A DNA stretch of 64,000 nucleotides from Ancylobacter sp. TS-1 (GCF_009223885.1 NZ_CP045144.1:2468001-2532000), one strand, 5' to 3'; positions 36,706 through 46,471 are shown, counted from the stretch's first letter. Notes: generated from the letters alone by a model not told the origin. Made by a program: numbers and translations.

Positions 36706-38277
36706 GTGCAGGACGTGTTGCTCGATGGGCTGGCACTGACTCTCGAACGCCGGCCGGATGCGCCGCTCTATCGCCAGATCTATCAGGGGCTGGCGGCCGA
36801 GATCGTCGGCGGCGCGATCCGGCCCGGGCAGCGCCTGCCCTCGACGCGCGATCTCGCCCAGGCGCTCGGCGTCTCGCGCAACACCATCATGCTCGCCTTC
36901 GAGCAGCTCGCCGCCGAAGGCTATCTGGAAGGGCTGTCCGGCTCGGGCACCTATGTCTCGCGCGAGCCGCCGGCCGAAGTGGTGGAGCCCGGCGCGCCGC
37001 GCATCAACCCGGCGATCCGCGCCGCCGGCAGCCTCGACCGCAGCCTCGACCTCGCCGTCGATCTCGACGCCGCGCTCGGCATCGACCCCGACGCCGACCT
37101 CGGCGGGGCGCTCGCCCACGCGCCGCAGACGCTGCGCCACATGCGCCGGCCGGTGCCGTTCCGCTCCAACTTCCCCGCGCTCGACGCCTTCCCGGTGCAG
37201 CTCTGGGCCAAGCTCGCCGCCGACCTCTACCGCAAGCTCGACGCCGACACCGCCAACCATCTGATGGGCGAGGGCGACCCGCAGGGCTACGCGCCGCTGC
37301 GCGAGGCCATCGCCGAGCATGTCTCGCTCGGCCGCGGCATCGACTGCACGGCCGGCAACGTCATCATCTTCGCCGGCGCCCAGCAGGCCGTCGACCTCGC
37401 TTGCCGCCTGCTGCTGATGCCCGGCGACAAGGTGGTGTGCGAGGACCCCGGCTATGACGGCATCTACGCCTCGGCCATTGCCACCGGCGCCGTGCCGGTG
37501 CCGGTACCGGTCGACACGGACGGGCTCGACATCGAGGAGGCGCTACGCCGGGCGCCGGACGGGCGCATGATCTATGTCACCCCCTCCAAGCAGTTCCCGC
37601 TCGGCATGGCGCTCTCGCTGGAGCGCCGGCACCGCCTCGTCGACTGGGCCAACCGTTCCGGCGGCTGGATCGTCGAAGACGATTACGACAGCGAGTTCCG
37701 CTATTCCGGGCGCCCGCTGCCCTCGCTCTACGGCATGGATCGCGGCGGGCGGGTGATCTATCTCGGCACCTTCAGCAAGACGCTGTTCCCGGCGCTGCGG
37801 CTCGGCTTCGCCATCGTGCCGGAGCCGCTGGTGGAAGCCTTCGTCTCCGCCCGCACCGTGGTCGGGCGCTATTCGCCGATTCTGGAGCAGGTGCTGGTCG
37901 CCCGCTTCATGAAGGAGGGGCATTTCGCCAGCCATGTGCGCAAGATGCGCAAGCTCTACGCCCAGCGGCAGGAATACCTTCTCGACGCAGTGGCGCGCCG
38001 GCTCGGCGCCTGCATGACCGCACGTCCGACCGACACCGGCATGGAAATCGTCGCCGAACTGGCGCCGGGCATCAGCGCGCGGGCGCTGGCCAAGGCGGCG
38101 GCGCGCGAGGGGCTGGAGATCATGCCGCTCTCGCTGCTCGCCCGCAGCGGCGAGGTCGATGTCGACGACCGCATCACGCTCGGCTTCAGCCCCTTCACCG
38201 CCCGCCAGATCGACGAGGCGGTGGAGACGCTGCGCCGGGTCGCCGAGAACCTGCCGCGCGCGCCCATCGCCTCCTGA
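36706..38277 (+). CDS. MocR/PdxR-type regulator (GntR HTH fused to aminotransferase domain)
   Basis: PLP-dependent transcription regulator of about 523 residues. The winged-helix domain is APLYRQIYQGLAAEIVGGAI, RPGQRLPSTRDLAQALGVSRNTI and GSGTYVS (residues about 15-90). A fold-type I aminotransferase domain follows, with the PLP lysine in YLGTFSKTLFPALRLGF. Such proteins sense an amine or amino acid through the PLP aldimine. The start is uncertain: GTG 36706 is used because upstream candidates overlap an inverted repeat. It ends the transaminase-transporter cluster and is its likely regulator. Confidence 0.9.
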   Translation: MQDVLLDGLALTLERRPDAPLYRQIYQGLAAEIVGGAIRPGQRLPSTRDLAQALGVSRNTIMLAFEQLAAEGYLEGLSGSGTYVSREPPAEVVEPGAPRINPAIRAAGSLDRSLDLAVDLDAALGIDPDADLGGALAHAPQTLRHMRRPVPFRSNFPALDAFPVQLWAKLAADLYRKLDADTANHLMGEGDPQGYAPLREAIAEHVSLGRGIDCTAGNVIIFAGAQQAVDLACRLLLMPGDKVVCEDPGYDGIYASAIATGAVPVPVPVDTDGLDIEEALRRAPDGRMIYVTPSKQFPLGMALSLERRHRLVDWANRSGGWIVEDDYDSEFRYSGRPLPSLYGMDRGGRVIYLGTFSKTLFPALRLGFAIVPEPLVEAFVSARTVVGRYSPILEQVLVARFMKEGHFASHVRKMRKLYAQRQEYLLDAVARRLGACMTARPTDTGMEIVAELAPGISARALAKAAAREGLEIMPLSLLARSGEVDVDDRITLGFSPFTARQIDEAVETLRRVAENLPRAPIAS

Positions 38278-38295
38278 ACGCGGCGTTCGTCCGGC

Positions 38296-38688
38296 CTATT
38301 CCTCGCGGCGCGAGGCGCCGTCGCGGTCGCGCGGGTAGTGCCGTGCCAGCGGAAACGGCGGCAGCCAGGATTCGCGGCGGACGGTCCACAGCTCGTAGGT
38401 GGGCACGAACTGGTCGGGGGCGTCGAGCGCGCCCAGATTCACCTCGATCTCGTCGCCACTGTGCCCGAAGACGGAGGAGCCGCAGCGGGGACAGAAATGC
38501 CGCCCGCCATAGTCGCGCGTCTCGCCCTCCACCGTCACGGTGCCCTCGGGGAAGATGGCGGAGGCGTGGAACAGCGCGCCGTGATGCTTGCGGCAGTCGA
38601 GGCAGTGGCAGAGGCCGACCCGATAGGGGCGCCCCGTCGCCACGATGCGCACATCCCCGCACAGGCAGCCGCCCGTAAACCGCTCCAT
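38296..38688 (-). CDS. GFA-family zinc protein (glutathione-dependent formaldehyde-activating-like)
   Basis: A 130-residue CENP-V/GFA-family protein. Zinc-binding cysteines are in GGCLCGDVRI, CHCLDCRKHHGALF and FCPRCGSSVFG. The family is named for formaldehyde-glutathione adduct chemistry, but most members, this one included, have no proven activity. ATG 38688 follows GGAGGG; the longer frame to 38721 is not conserved. It converges with the MocR gene. Confidence 0.88.
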   Translation of the reverse strand: MERFTGGCLCGDVRIVATGRPYRVGLCHCLDCRKHHGALFHASAIFPEGTVTVEGETRDYGGRHFCPRCGSSVFGHSGDEIEVNLGALDAPDQFVPTYELWTVRRESWLPPFPLARHYPRDRDGASRREE

Positions 38689-38756
38689 TCCGCGCCCTCC
38701 CCTGCATTCCGGCAGGCGCAAGCCTACACCCGGCGCCCGGCCGCCGCGATTGTCCG

Positions 38757-41102
38757 CTAACGGCGCTTGAACGCGTCCATGAGCGCGGCGCCGAGGGCGC
38801 CCTGCGGCTCCGGGCGGCGCTCGGGGCGCTTATCCTTAGCCGGCACACTACCGGCCTTCGCCTCGGGGCGGGGCGCGCGCTCGCCCGCCACCGGGGGCCG
38901 CCCGCCGCTCGTCCCCGCACCCGCGCCCGCGTCGCGGCGCATGGAGAGCGAGATGCGCTTGCGCTTGAGGTCGATCTCCAGCACCCGCACCTTCACCACG
39001 TCGCCGACCTTCACCACCTCATGCGCGTCCTTGATGAAGCGGTCGGCGAGCTGGGAGACATGCACCAGCCCGTCCTGATGCACGCCGATATCGACGAAGG
39101 CGCCGAAGGCGGCGACATTGGTCACCGTGCCTTCCAGCTCCATGCCGGGCTTGAGGTCCTTCATCTCGTCAATGCCGTCGGCGAAGGTCGCGGTCTTGAA
39201 GGCGGGGCGCGGGTCGCGGCCGGGCTTGTCCAGCTCGGCGATGATGTCGCGCACGGTCGGCAGGCCGAAGCGCTCGTCGACGAAGGCGCGGGGGTCCACG
39301 CCGGACAGCGCGGCACTGTCGCCCATCAGGGCGCGCAGGTCGCGCCCGCAGGCGGCGACGATCTTGCGCGCGACGCCATAGGCCTCCGGATGCACGGCGG
39401 AGGCGTCGAGCGGCTCATTGCCGTCGCGGATGCGCAGGAATCCCGCGCACTGCTCGAAGGTGCGCGGCCCGAGCCGGGCGACATCAAGCAATTGCCTGCG
39501 GCTGGCGAAGGGGCCGTTGGCGTCGCGATGGGCGACCACGGCCTCGGCCAGCGAGGTACCGAGGCCCGAGACCCGCGCCAGCAGCGAGGCCGAGGCGGTG
39601 TTGAGGTCGACGCCGACCGCGTTCACCGCGTCCTCCACCACCGCGTCGAGCGCGCGGGCGAGGTGATACTGGTCGACATCATGCTGGTACTGGCCGACGC
39701 CGATCGACTTCGGCTCGATCTTCACCAGCTCGGCCAGCGGGTCCTGCAGGCGGCGGGCGATGGAGACCGCCCCGCGCAGCGAGACGTCGAGGCCGGGGAA
39801 CTCGGCCGCCGCCAGCGCCGAGGCGGAATAGACCGAGGCGCCGGCCTCCGAGACCACAACCTTGATCGGCTTGGGAGGCGGCAGGTCCGCCAGCATCTCC
39901 GCGACCAGCTTCTCGGTCTCGCGGCTTCCCGTGCCGTTGCCGATGGCGACCAGCTCGACGCCGTGCTGGCGGATGAGGCGGGCCAGTTCGCCCTGCGTGC
40001 CGCGCACGTCGTTCTTCGGCGGGAAGGGATAGACCGTCGAGGTGGCCAGCAGCTTGCCGGTGCCGTCGATCACCGCCACCTTCACCCCGGTGCGGATGCC
40101 CGGGTCCAGCCCCATCGTGGCGCGCGAGCCGGCGGGGGCGGCGAGCAGCAGGTCCCTGAGATTTCGGGCGAAGACGTTGATCGCCTCGGTCTCGGCCTTG
40201 AGGCGCAGCTCGGTCATCAGGTCGAGCGAGAGGTGCAGGGAGAGCTTCACCCGCCAGGTCCAGCCGGCGACCTCCATCAGCCACGCGTCGCCCGGCAGCC
40301 TGTCGCCGATCGAATAGGCGTCGGCGATCATCCGCACCACGGGCTTGATCGGGCGCGGATCGTCGGCATCGACCTCGATCTCCAGCGTCAGCACATCCTC
40401 GTTGCGCCCGCGCAGCATGGCGAGCGCGCGGTGGCTCGGCACGCCCGACCAGCGCTCCACATGGTCGAAATAGTCGGAGAACTTGGCGCCGGCCTCCTGC
40501 TTGCCCTCCACCATCCGCGAGCGCAGGAAGGCGTGCGCGTGCAGATGGGCGCGCAGCCGGCGCAGAAGCTCGGCGTTCTGGGCGAACTGCTCGGAAAGGA
40601 TGTCGCGCGCCCCTTCCAGCGCCGTCTTGGCGTCAGGCACCTCGTCGGTGAGGTAGTCCTTCGCGATCTCCGCCGGCACGAGGGCGCGGTCGGCGAGGAT
40701 GGCCTCCGCCAGCGGGCCGAGGCCGCGCTCGCGGGCGATGTCGGCGCGGTTGCGGCGCTTGGGCTTGAAGGGAAGATAGATGTCCTCCAGCTCCGCCTTG
40801 GTGCCGGCGGCGGCGATGGCGGCCTCCAGCGCCGGGGTCAGCTTCTCCTGCTGGCGGATCGACTCGAGGATCGCGCCGCGCCGCGCCTCCAGCTCGCGCA
40901 GATAGACCAGCCGCTCATCCAGCAGGCGCAGCTGGGTGTCGTCCAGCCCGCCGGTCGCCTCCTTGCGGTAGCGCGCGATGAAGGGAACCGTCGCCCCCTC
41001 GTCGAGCAGCCCGATGGCGGCGGCGGCCTGCGCCGGCCGGGCGCCGATCTCCTGGGCGATCTGCTGGGCGATGCGGGCGGCGGCGGGTGCGGCGGCAGTC
41101 AT
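38757..41102 (-). CDS. tex: RNA-binding transcription accessory protein Tex
   Basis: Cytoplasmic nucleic-acid-binding protein (781 residues). The N-terminal helical part has GATVPFIARYRKEATGGLDD. The YqgF/RNase-H-like domain has MGLDPGIRTGVKVAVID, and helix-hairpin-helix motifs follow (LLARVSGLGTSLAEAVV). The S1 domain, GMELEGTVTNVAAFGAFVDIG to RISLSMR, lies near residues 640-715. A low-complexity basic tail ends in DAFKRR. ATG 41102 gives the family N-terminus; the open frame to 41252 is not conserved. Single gene, with its promoter in the region shared with the divergent GntR gene. Confidence 0.95.
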   Translation of the reverse strand: MTAAAPAAARIAQQIAQEIGARPAQAAAAIGLLDEGATVPFIARYRKEATGGLDDTQLRLLDERLVYLRELEARRGAILESIRQQEKLTPALEAAIAAAGTKAELEDIYLPFKPKRRNRADIARERGLGPLAEAILADRALVPAEIAKDYLTDEVPDAKTALEGARDILSEQFAQNAELLRRLRAHLHAHAFLRSRMVEGKQEAGAKFSDYFDHVERWSGVPSHRALAMLRGRNEDVLTLEIEVDADDPRPIKPVVRMIADAYSIGDRLPGDAWLMEVAGWTWRVKLSLHLSLDLMTELRLKAETEAINVFARNLRDLLLAAPAGSRATMGLDPGIRTGVKVAVIDGTGKLLATSTVYPFPPKNDVRGTQGELARLIRQHGVELVAIGNGTGSRETEKLVAEMLADLPPPKPIKVVVSEAGASVYSASALAAAEFPGLDVSLRGAVSIARRLQDPLAELVKIEPKSIGVGQYQHDVDQYHLARALDAVVEDAVNAVGVDLNTASASLLARVSGLGTSLAEAVVAHRDANGPFASRRQLLDVARLGPRTFEQCAGFLRIRDGNEPLDASAVHPEAYGVARKIVAACGRDLRALMGDSAALSGVDPRAFVDERFGLPTVRDIIAELDKPGRDPRPAFKTATFADGIDEMKDLKPGMELEGTVTNVAAFGAFVDIGVHQDGLVHVSQLADRFIKDAHEVVKVGDVVKVRVLEIDLKRKRISLSMRRDAGAGAGTSGGRPPVAGERAPRPEAKAGSVPAKDKRPERRPEPQGALGAALMDAFKRR

Positions 41103-41262
41103 GCGGAACCGGATTTCCTTCGAAGGGCACTCAGGCGCGAGGGCGAGACCATATTCATCCGCGCCGCCCGGCGCCACGCCCCCATGCCCACGTCTCCCCA
41201 CCTGTTGATGACGCCGCCCGGCCGGGCAACGCCCCTGACAGACATTCGACATAGGACATTAA

Positions 41263-41294
41263 ATTGTTGACACTTGACAATCGAGGCGTAGGCT
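41263..41294 (+). promoter_or_regulatory. Probable promoter/operator of the GntR-TTT operon
   Basis: Two overlapping TTGACA hexamers (41267-41272 and 41274-41279) lie within an inverted repeat, ATTGT-N9-ACAAT (41263-41281), in a short AT-rich patch. A TAGGCT at 41289-41294, 16 bases after the first hexamer, is a possible -10 box. TTGT/ACAA-type palindromes are typical of FadR/FCD-class GntR operators, so autoregulation by the gene starting at 41302 is likely. Confidence 0.5.
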
Positions 41295-41301
41295 CACCGG
41301 C

Positions 41302-42009
41302 ATGTCAGCATCCACGACCGCCCGCGATGTCACCTTCCTGCGCCTCAACTCGCTGCCCATGCTGCTGGAGCGCGAGATCGAGAGCATGATCCTCGACGGC
41401 CGCCTCTCGGTCGGGGGTCGGGTGAACGAGAACCAGCTTGCCGCCACCTTCGGCGTCAGCCGGGGACCGGTGCGCGAGGCGCTGCGCTCGCTGGAGGCGC
41501 TCGGCCTGGTCGAGCTGCTGCCCAATCGCGGCGTGTTCATCCGCCGGCTCGAGATCGAGCAGGTGGTGGAAGTCTACGGCGTGCGCGCGGCGCTGTTCGG
41601 CTATGCCGGGCGGCTTCTGGCCGAGCAGGCCGACCCGGATGTGATCGCGCGGCTGCGCGCCATGCTCGACGAGATGTCGGCGGCGGCGCAGGTGCACGAT
41701 TTCGACCGCTACTACCCGCTGAACTTCGCCTTTCACGACCTTGTCGTCGCCAGCACCGGCAACACGGTGCTGGCCGCCCAGTATCGCGGCCTCGTCAAGC
41801 AGCTCCGGCTCTACCGCGCCGGCAACCTGATGACCGGCAACACGCTGGAGCTTTCCAACGAGGAACATGCCCGCATGGTGGACGCCATCGCCCGTGGCGA
41901 TGGCGACGCCGCCTACCGGGCCTGCTTCGACCATGTCGAACGCGGCAAGGAGCGCCTTCTCGCGCGCTCCGCCTCCGCCGGCGCCCCGCCGCAGGAGAAG
42001 TCCGCGTGA
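41302..42009 (+). CDS. GntR-family regulator, FCD (FadR) subfamily
   Basis: A 235-residue regulator with an N-terminal winged helix (LLEREIESMILDGRLSVGGRVNENQLAATFGVSRGPVREALRSLEALGLVELLPNRGVFI) and a C-terminal all-helical FCD ligand domain. The FCD domain has metal-binding histidines in FAFHDLVVA and in the last helix (FDHVERGKERL). It starts directly after a TTGACA/ATTGT palindrome and is followed by the TTT transporter, so it probably senses that transporter's carboxylate substrate. Confidence 0.92.
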   Translation: MSASTTARDVTFLRLNSLPMLLEREIESMILDGRLSVGGRVNENQLAATFGVSRGPVREALRSLEALGLVELLPNRGVFIRRLEIEQVVEVYGVRAALFGYAGRLLAEQADPDVIARLRAMLDEMSAAAQVHDFDRYYPLNFAFHDLVVASTGNTVLAAQYRGLVKQLRLYRAGNLMTGNTLELSNEEHARMVDAIARGDGDAAYRACFDHVERGKERLLARSASAGAPPQEKSA

Positions 42010-42075
42010 CCACCGCCTGAACTCGTCACTGGGAGACCGCCCGCCAGAGGCGGCCCCGCACTATGGGAGGAAACA

Positions 42076-43035
42076 ATGCGCAAGACCCTGACCGGCCTGC
42101 TTGCGACGGCCATGACCGTCGCTCTCGGGACATTCGCCCTTCACGCCGAGCCGCTCGCCTACCCGCAGAAGGTCGTCACCCTCGTCACCCACTCCAGCCC
42201 CGGTGGCGGCAGCGACGTGTTCCTGCGCGAGCTGAGCAAGTATCTCGGCAAGTATATCGACGCGACCTTCGTGGTCGAGAACGTGCAGGGCGGCAGCGGC
42301 GCCAAGGCGGTTGCCCGTGTCGCCGCAGCCCCGGCCGACGGCAGCGTGCTCTACGCCACCACGCCGACCTACATCTACACCTCGCTGCTCTCCAAGCCCT
42401 CGGCCACCTACAAGGACCTGGAGCCGGTGGTGAACCTGTTCGCCGACAGCGAGGTCATCTACACCCGCGCCGACGGTCCCTTCGAGACGCTCAAGGACGT
42501 GATCGAGAAGGCGAAGAAGGAGCGCGGGCGCTGGGGCGCCGCCAACCCCGCCTCGCTGGAACGCCAGGCCGCCGAGCAGCTCAAGCGCGCCGCCGGTGTC
42601 AACGCCGCCATCGTCACCCATGAGGGCGGCGGCGACATGATGCTCAACGTGCTCAACGGCACGCTCGACATCGGCATCGGCGAGATCCAGGAACTGCGTT
42701 CGCAGATCGCCGCCGGCAAGGTGCGCCTGCTCGCCACCTTCAACCCGCAGCGCATTCCCGAGAAGCCTGATGTGCCCACCGTCAAGGAAAGCGGCTACGA
42801 CGTCACGCTGGTCAAGTTCCGTGGCCTCGCCGGCCCCAAGGGCCTGCCGGAGAACGTGACCAAGATCTGGGACACTGCCATCAAGGCCGTGCTGGACGAC
42901 CCCGAGTACAAGAAGCGCTACACCGAGGAAGTTCTGGTCCCGAACTTCATCCCGCACGCGCAATACCCGGCCTTCATCACCAATTTCGCCGACACCACCG
43001 AGGCGTTCCTCAAGGAGACCGGCGCGGTCAAGTAA
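42076..43035 (+). CDS. tctC: Tripartite tricarboxylate transporter binding protein TctC
   Basis: Periplasmic 319-residue Bug/TctC-type binding protein. The signal peptide is MRKTLTGLLATAMTVALGTFALHA. The mature part has VVTLVTHSSPGGGSDVFLREL, a family carboxylate-binding loop, then VENVQGGSGAKAVARVAAAPADG. A GGGAGGAAACA ribosome-binding site precedes the ATG. It is the first structural gene of the TTT operon. The substrate is a carboxylate that cannot be identified by sequence alone. Confidence 0.93.
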   Translation: MRKTLTGLLATAMTVALGTFALHAEPLAYPQKVVTLVTHSSPGGGSDVFLRELSKYLGKYIDATFVVENVQGGSGAKAVARVAAAPADGSVLYATTPTYIYTSLLSKPSATYKDLEPVVNLFADSEVIYTRADGPFETLKDVIEKAKKERGRWGAANPASLERQAAEQLKRAAGVNAAIVTHEGGGDMMLNVLNGTLDIGIGEIQELRSQIAAGKVRLLATFNPQRIPEKPDVPTVKESGYDVTLVKFRGLAGPKGLPENVTKIWDTAIKAVLDDPEYKKRYTEEVLVPNFIPHAQYPAFITNFADTTEAFLKETGAVK

Positions 43036-43113
43036 CGACCCGCCGATCCGAAACGGCGCCGGCGCGAGCCGTCGGCGCCGCTCCTATCCACGTCCCCCCG
43101 CGAGGATCGTTCC

Positions 43114-43608
43114 ATGAACCGCGATCTGGTCGCCGGCGCCGTGCTGCTCGCCATCGCCGGCGCCTATTACAACACCATCGGCAACATCGCCGAGAGCACC
43201 CTCTCCGACGAGGTCGGCGCCGCCGGCCTGCCGCGCCTGCTGGCGGGGCTGCTCGCCCTCATCGCCGTCGTGATGATGGCGCGCGCCCTGCTCGCCGTCC
43301 GCAAGTCCCGCAAGGCGGTGGCCGCCCCGCGCGCCTCGGACGAGGACGAGGAGGAGAACGCCTCGGTGCCCCGCGCCGCCGGCCTGCTGCTGATCGGCGC
43401 AGGCTATGTCGTGTTGCTTCCCTTCGCCGGCTATGTGGTCTGCGTCGCCCTGCTCATCGCAGCGGTCGCGCTCTATGAGGGCGCCGCGCGCAGCTGGGTG
43501 ATCCCGGCCGCGGCCATCGGCGGCGCCACGCTGTACTGGGCGATCTTCGTCAAGCTGCTGGGCGTCCACCAGCCCGCCGGCATCCTCATTCAGGGATGGC
43601 TCTCGTGA
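43114..43608 (+). CDS. tctB: Tripartite tricarboxylate transporter small membrane subunit TctB
   Basis: A 164-residue membrane protein with four predicted helices (LVAGAVLLAIAGAYYNTIG, PRLLAGLLALIAVVMMARAL, AAGLLLIGAGYVVLLPFAGY and the C-terminal pair) and an acidic cytoplasmic loop (SDEDEEENA). This is the TctB layout. Its stop overlaps the GTG start of tctA. Confidence 0.88.
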   Translation: MNRDLVAGAVLLAIAGAYYNTIGNIAESTLSDEVGAAGLPRLLAGLLALIAVVMMARALLAVRKSRKAVAAPRASDEDEEENASVPRAAGLLLIGAGYVVLLPFAGYVVCVALLIAAVALYEGAARSWVIPAAAIGGATLYWAIFVKLLGVHQPAGILIQGWLS

Positions 43609-45101
43609 CCACCTTCTGGGACATCGTGCATCTGCTCACCGGCACGCCGCTCATTCCGATCGCCATTCTCGGCCTGACCTGGGGCATCCTCGGCGGCGCG
43701 CTGCCGGGAATCTCGGCCTCGATCACCATGGCGCTGGTGCTGCCCTTCACCTACACCATGGACCCGGCCATGGCGATCGCGCTGCTCGCCTGCGTCTATA
43801 TCGGCGCGGAATATGGCGGCTCGATCCCGGCGATCCTCATCCGCACGCCGGGCACCAACTCCTCGGCGGCCACCGTCATCGACGGCTATGAGATGAACCG
43901 GCAGGGTCGCGCCGGCGAGGCGCTCGGCATCTCGCTGATGTCCGGCGTCGTCGGCAGCCTGTTCGGCCTCGTCATGCTGGCGTTGCTGACCGAGCCGCTC
44001 TCCTGGCTGGCGCTCGCCTTCAAGCCGACCTCCTATTTCGCGCTCGGCATACTCGGCCTCAGCGTCATCGCCTCCATGGGCGGGGATTCGCTGCTCAAGG
44101 GCCTCGCCGCCGCCGTCATCGGCCTGATGATCGCCACCGTCGGCACCGACCCGATCTCCGGCGTCACCCGCTTCACCTTCGATGTGCCGGACCTGCTCGG
44201 CGGCGTCGAGCCGGTGGTGGTGATGGTCGGGCTGTTCGCGCTCACCGAGCTGATGAGCCAGTCCGGCTCCACCTCCGTCACCCAGCTCGGCAACTCGATC
44301 CGCATCCGCCTGCCGGGCTGGGAGATGATGCGCCGGCTGCGCCGCTCGCAGATCATCGGCTGCATCCTCGGCCTGTTCGAGGGGCTGACGCCGGGCGGCG
44401 GCGGCTCGGTCGCCGCCTTCATGTCCTACAACGAGGCCCGGCGCTGGTCGAAGACCCCGGAGAAGTTCGGCAAGGGCTCCGAGGAAGGCATCGCCGCGCC
44501 GGAGACCGCCAACAACACGGTGGCCTCCACCGCGCTGATCCCGCTGCTCAGCTTCGGCATACCGAGTTCCAACTCCACCGCCGTGCTGCTCGGCGGGCTG
44601 CTGATGCACGGCCTGCTGCCCGGCCCGCGCCTGTTCGAGCAGAACCCGCAGGTCATCGACAGCCTCTATGTCGGCTCGCTGATCGCCATCATCGCCCAGA
44701 TCGGCATCGGCGTGATCATCCTGCCGGCCTGCGTGTGGCTGGTGAACCGCCCGCGTCCCTACCGCTCGGGCTTCATCTTCGCGCTCATTCTCTCGGGCCT
44801 GTACACGCTCAACAACAGTTCGTTCGACCTCGGCCTCGCGCTCGCGCTCGGGCTTGTCGGCTACTTCATGCGTATCGCCCGCTTCCCGGTACTGCCGATG
44901 ATCCTCGGCGTCGTGCTCGGGCACATGGTCGAATCCAGCTACCGCCGCTCGCTGGTGCTCTCGGGCGGCGACTTCCACATCTTCGTCGAGGACCCGATCG
45001 CGTTCGGGCTGCTCGGCGCCGCCTTGTTCTTCATCGCCTTCTCCCTGGCCCGCGAATATCGCGATGCGCGCCGGACCAAGCTGCAGGAAGCCCACCAGTG
45101 A
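43605..45101 (+). CDS. tctA: Tripartite tricarboxylate transporter large membrane subunit TctA
   Basis: Large permease of the TTT system (about 498 residues, 10-12 helices). Family motifs are LTWGILGGALPGISASITMAL, YGGSIPAILIRTPGTNSSAATVIDGY near the N-terminus and EGLTPGGGGSVAAFMSYNEAR with APETANNTVASTALIPLLSFGIP. The GTG at 43605 overlaps the tctB stop (GTGA); an in-frame ATG nine bases earlier is the alternative. Confidence 0.93.
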   Translation: MTTFWDIVHLLTGTPLIPIAILGLTWGILGGALPGISASITMALVLPFTYTMDPAMAIALLACVYIGAEYGGSIPAILIRTPGTNSSAATVIDGYEMNRQGRAGEALGISLMSGVVGSLFGLVMLALLTEPLSWLALAFKPTSYFALGILGLSVIASMGGDSLLKGLAAAVIGLMIATVGTDPISGVTRFTFDVPDLLGGVEPVVVMVGLFALTELMSQSGSTSVTQLGNSIRIRLPGWEMMRRLRRSQIIGCILGLFEGLTPGGGGSVAAFMSYNEARRWSKTPEKFGKGSEEGIAAPETANNTVASTALIPLLSFGIPSSNSTAVLLGGLLMHGLLPGPRLFEQNPQVIDSLYVGSLIAIIAQIGIGVIILPACVWLVNRPRPYRSGFIFALILSGLYTLNNSSFDLGLALALGLVGYFMRIARFPVLPMILGVVLGHMVESSYRRSLVLSGGDFHIFVEDPIAFGLLGAALFFIAFSLAREYRDARRTKLQEAHQ

Positions 45102-46471
45102 ACCAGCACAGCCCCCTCTCCGGCCCGACCGTCGCGGACCGCCTCGCCGCCTTCGCCGAAAGCGCCGTCCCGCCGCCGGCGGCCGACGCGGTGAGCCGGC
45201 GCCTGCTGCTGGATATCGTCGGCCTCGCCTACTCGGCGCGGCATGAGCCCTACACCCGCGCCGCGCTCGCCAGCGCGGCGGGCACCGGCCCCTGCACCGC
45301 CATCGGCCACGCGCAGGGCTATTCGCTCTACGACGCCGCCCTGATCAACGGCACGGCGGCGCATGGCGAGGACTATGACGACACCTTCGAGGGCGGCCCG
45401 GTACATGCCGGCGCCGTGCTGGTGCCGGCGACGCTCGCCATCGCCCAGCACCGCAAGCTGAATGGCGCGGCGGTGATGCGCGCCCTCGGCATTGGCGCCG
45501 AGCTCATGAGCCGGCTCAGCCTGGTCACGCCGCAGGCGATCCACAAGGCCGGCTTCCACCCCACGGGGGTGATCGGCGCGCTCGCCGCCGCCGCCGCCGT
45601 GAGCGTCGCCATCGGGCTCGATCGCGCGCGCACCGCCCATGCGCTCGGCACCGCCGGCAGCCTGGCCTCCGGCATCATCGAGTATCTGTCCGACGGTTCC
45701 TGGACCAAGCGGCTGCATCCGGGCGCGGCGGCGCAGGCGGGGCTGCGCGCGGCGCTGCTCGCCGAGGCCGGCTTCAAGGGCCCGGGCACGGTGTTCGAGG
45801 GCGACCACGGCTTCTTCCGCGCCTTCGCGCCCTCGAAGACGGCGAATTTCGCTCCCCTGCTCGACGGGCTCGGCGAGAACTGGATCATGCCGACCATCGC
45901 CTTCAAGCCCTATGCCTGCGGGACCATGACCCAGCCCTTCATCGACTGCGCCATCGCCCTCGCCCGCCAGGGCGTGGCGGCCGACGATATCGTCAGCCTG
46001 GTGTGCAAGGTCGGCGAGGGCACGGTGCACCGGCTGTGGGAGCCGCTCGCCGCCAAGCAGGCGGTGCCGAACGGCTACGCCGCGAAATTCTCCACCCCCT
46101 ACTGCATGGCGGTCGGCTTCCTCGACGGCGCCGCCGGGCTGCGCCAGTTCGGCAACGACCAGACCGAGCGCGCGGATGTGCGGGCGTTGGCCGCCCGCAT
46201 CTCCTACGAGATCGACCCCAAGGACGAGTATCCGAGCAACTTCACCGGCCATTTGCGGGCGACGCTGAAGGACGGCTCGGTGCGCGAGATCCGCCAGCCG
46301 CACATGCGCGGCGGCGCCCGCGAGCCGCTCTCCGACGCCGAGCTGGTGGCCAAGTTCACCGCCAATGTGATCTTCGGCGGTGGCGACGCGGCGACCGCCG
46401 AGGCGCTGCGGACCGCCATCGACCGCATCGCCGCCGGAGCGGCCACCGTCACCCTGGGAGCCGGCGCATGA
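45098..46471 (+). CDS. MmgE/PrpD family protein
   Basis: A 457-residue protein of the 2-methylcitrate dehydratase/aconitate-decarboxylase superfamily. It has LLLDIVGLAYSARHEPY, HGEDYDDTFEGGPVHAGAVLVPATLA with the conserved Asp/His cluster, and TIAFKPYACGTMTQPFIDCAIAL. Members near TTT transporters act on tricarboxylate-like substrates, with actual reactions mostly unknown. The GTG start overlaps the tctA stop and its own stop overlaps the SDR start, so it is part of the operon. Confidence 0.88.
   Translation: MNQHSPLSGPTVADRLAAFAESAVPPPAADAVSRRLLLDIVGLAYSARHEPYTRAALASAAGTGPCTAIGHAQGYSLYDAALINGTAAHGEDYDDTFEGGPVHAGAVLVPATLAIAQHRKLNGAAVMRALGIGAELMSRLSLVTPQAIHKAGFHPTGVIGALAAAAAVSVAIGLDRARTAHALGTAGSLASGIIEYLSDGSWTKRLHPGAAAQAGLRAALLAEAGFKGPGTVFEGDHGFFRAFAPSKTANFAPLLDGLGENWIMPTIAFKPYACGTMTQPFIDCAIALARQGVAADDIVSLVCKVGEGTVHRLWEPLAAKQAVPNGYAAKFSTPYCMAVGFLDGAAGLRQFGNDQTERADVRALAARISYEIDPKDEYPSNFTGHLRATLKDGSVREIRQPHMRGGAREPLSDAELVAKFTANVIFGGGDAATAEALRTAIDRIAAGAATVTLGAGA

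Noticed and set aside
38301-38315. CCTCGC-ggc-GCGAGG hairpin as terminator between the MocR and Gfa genes
   Set aside because: It lies inside the Gfa coding end, has a short stem and no T tract.
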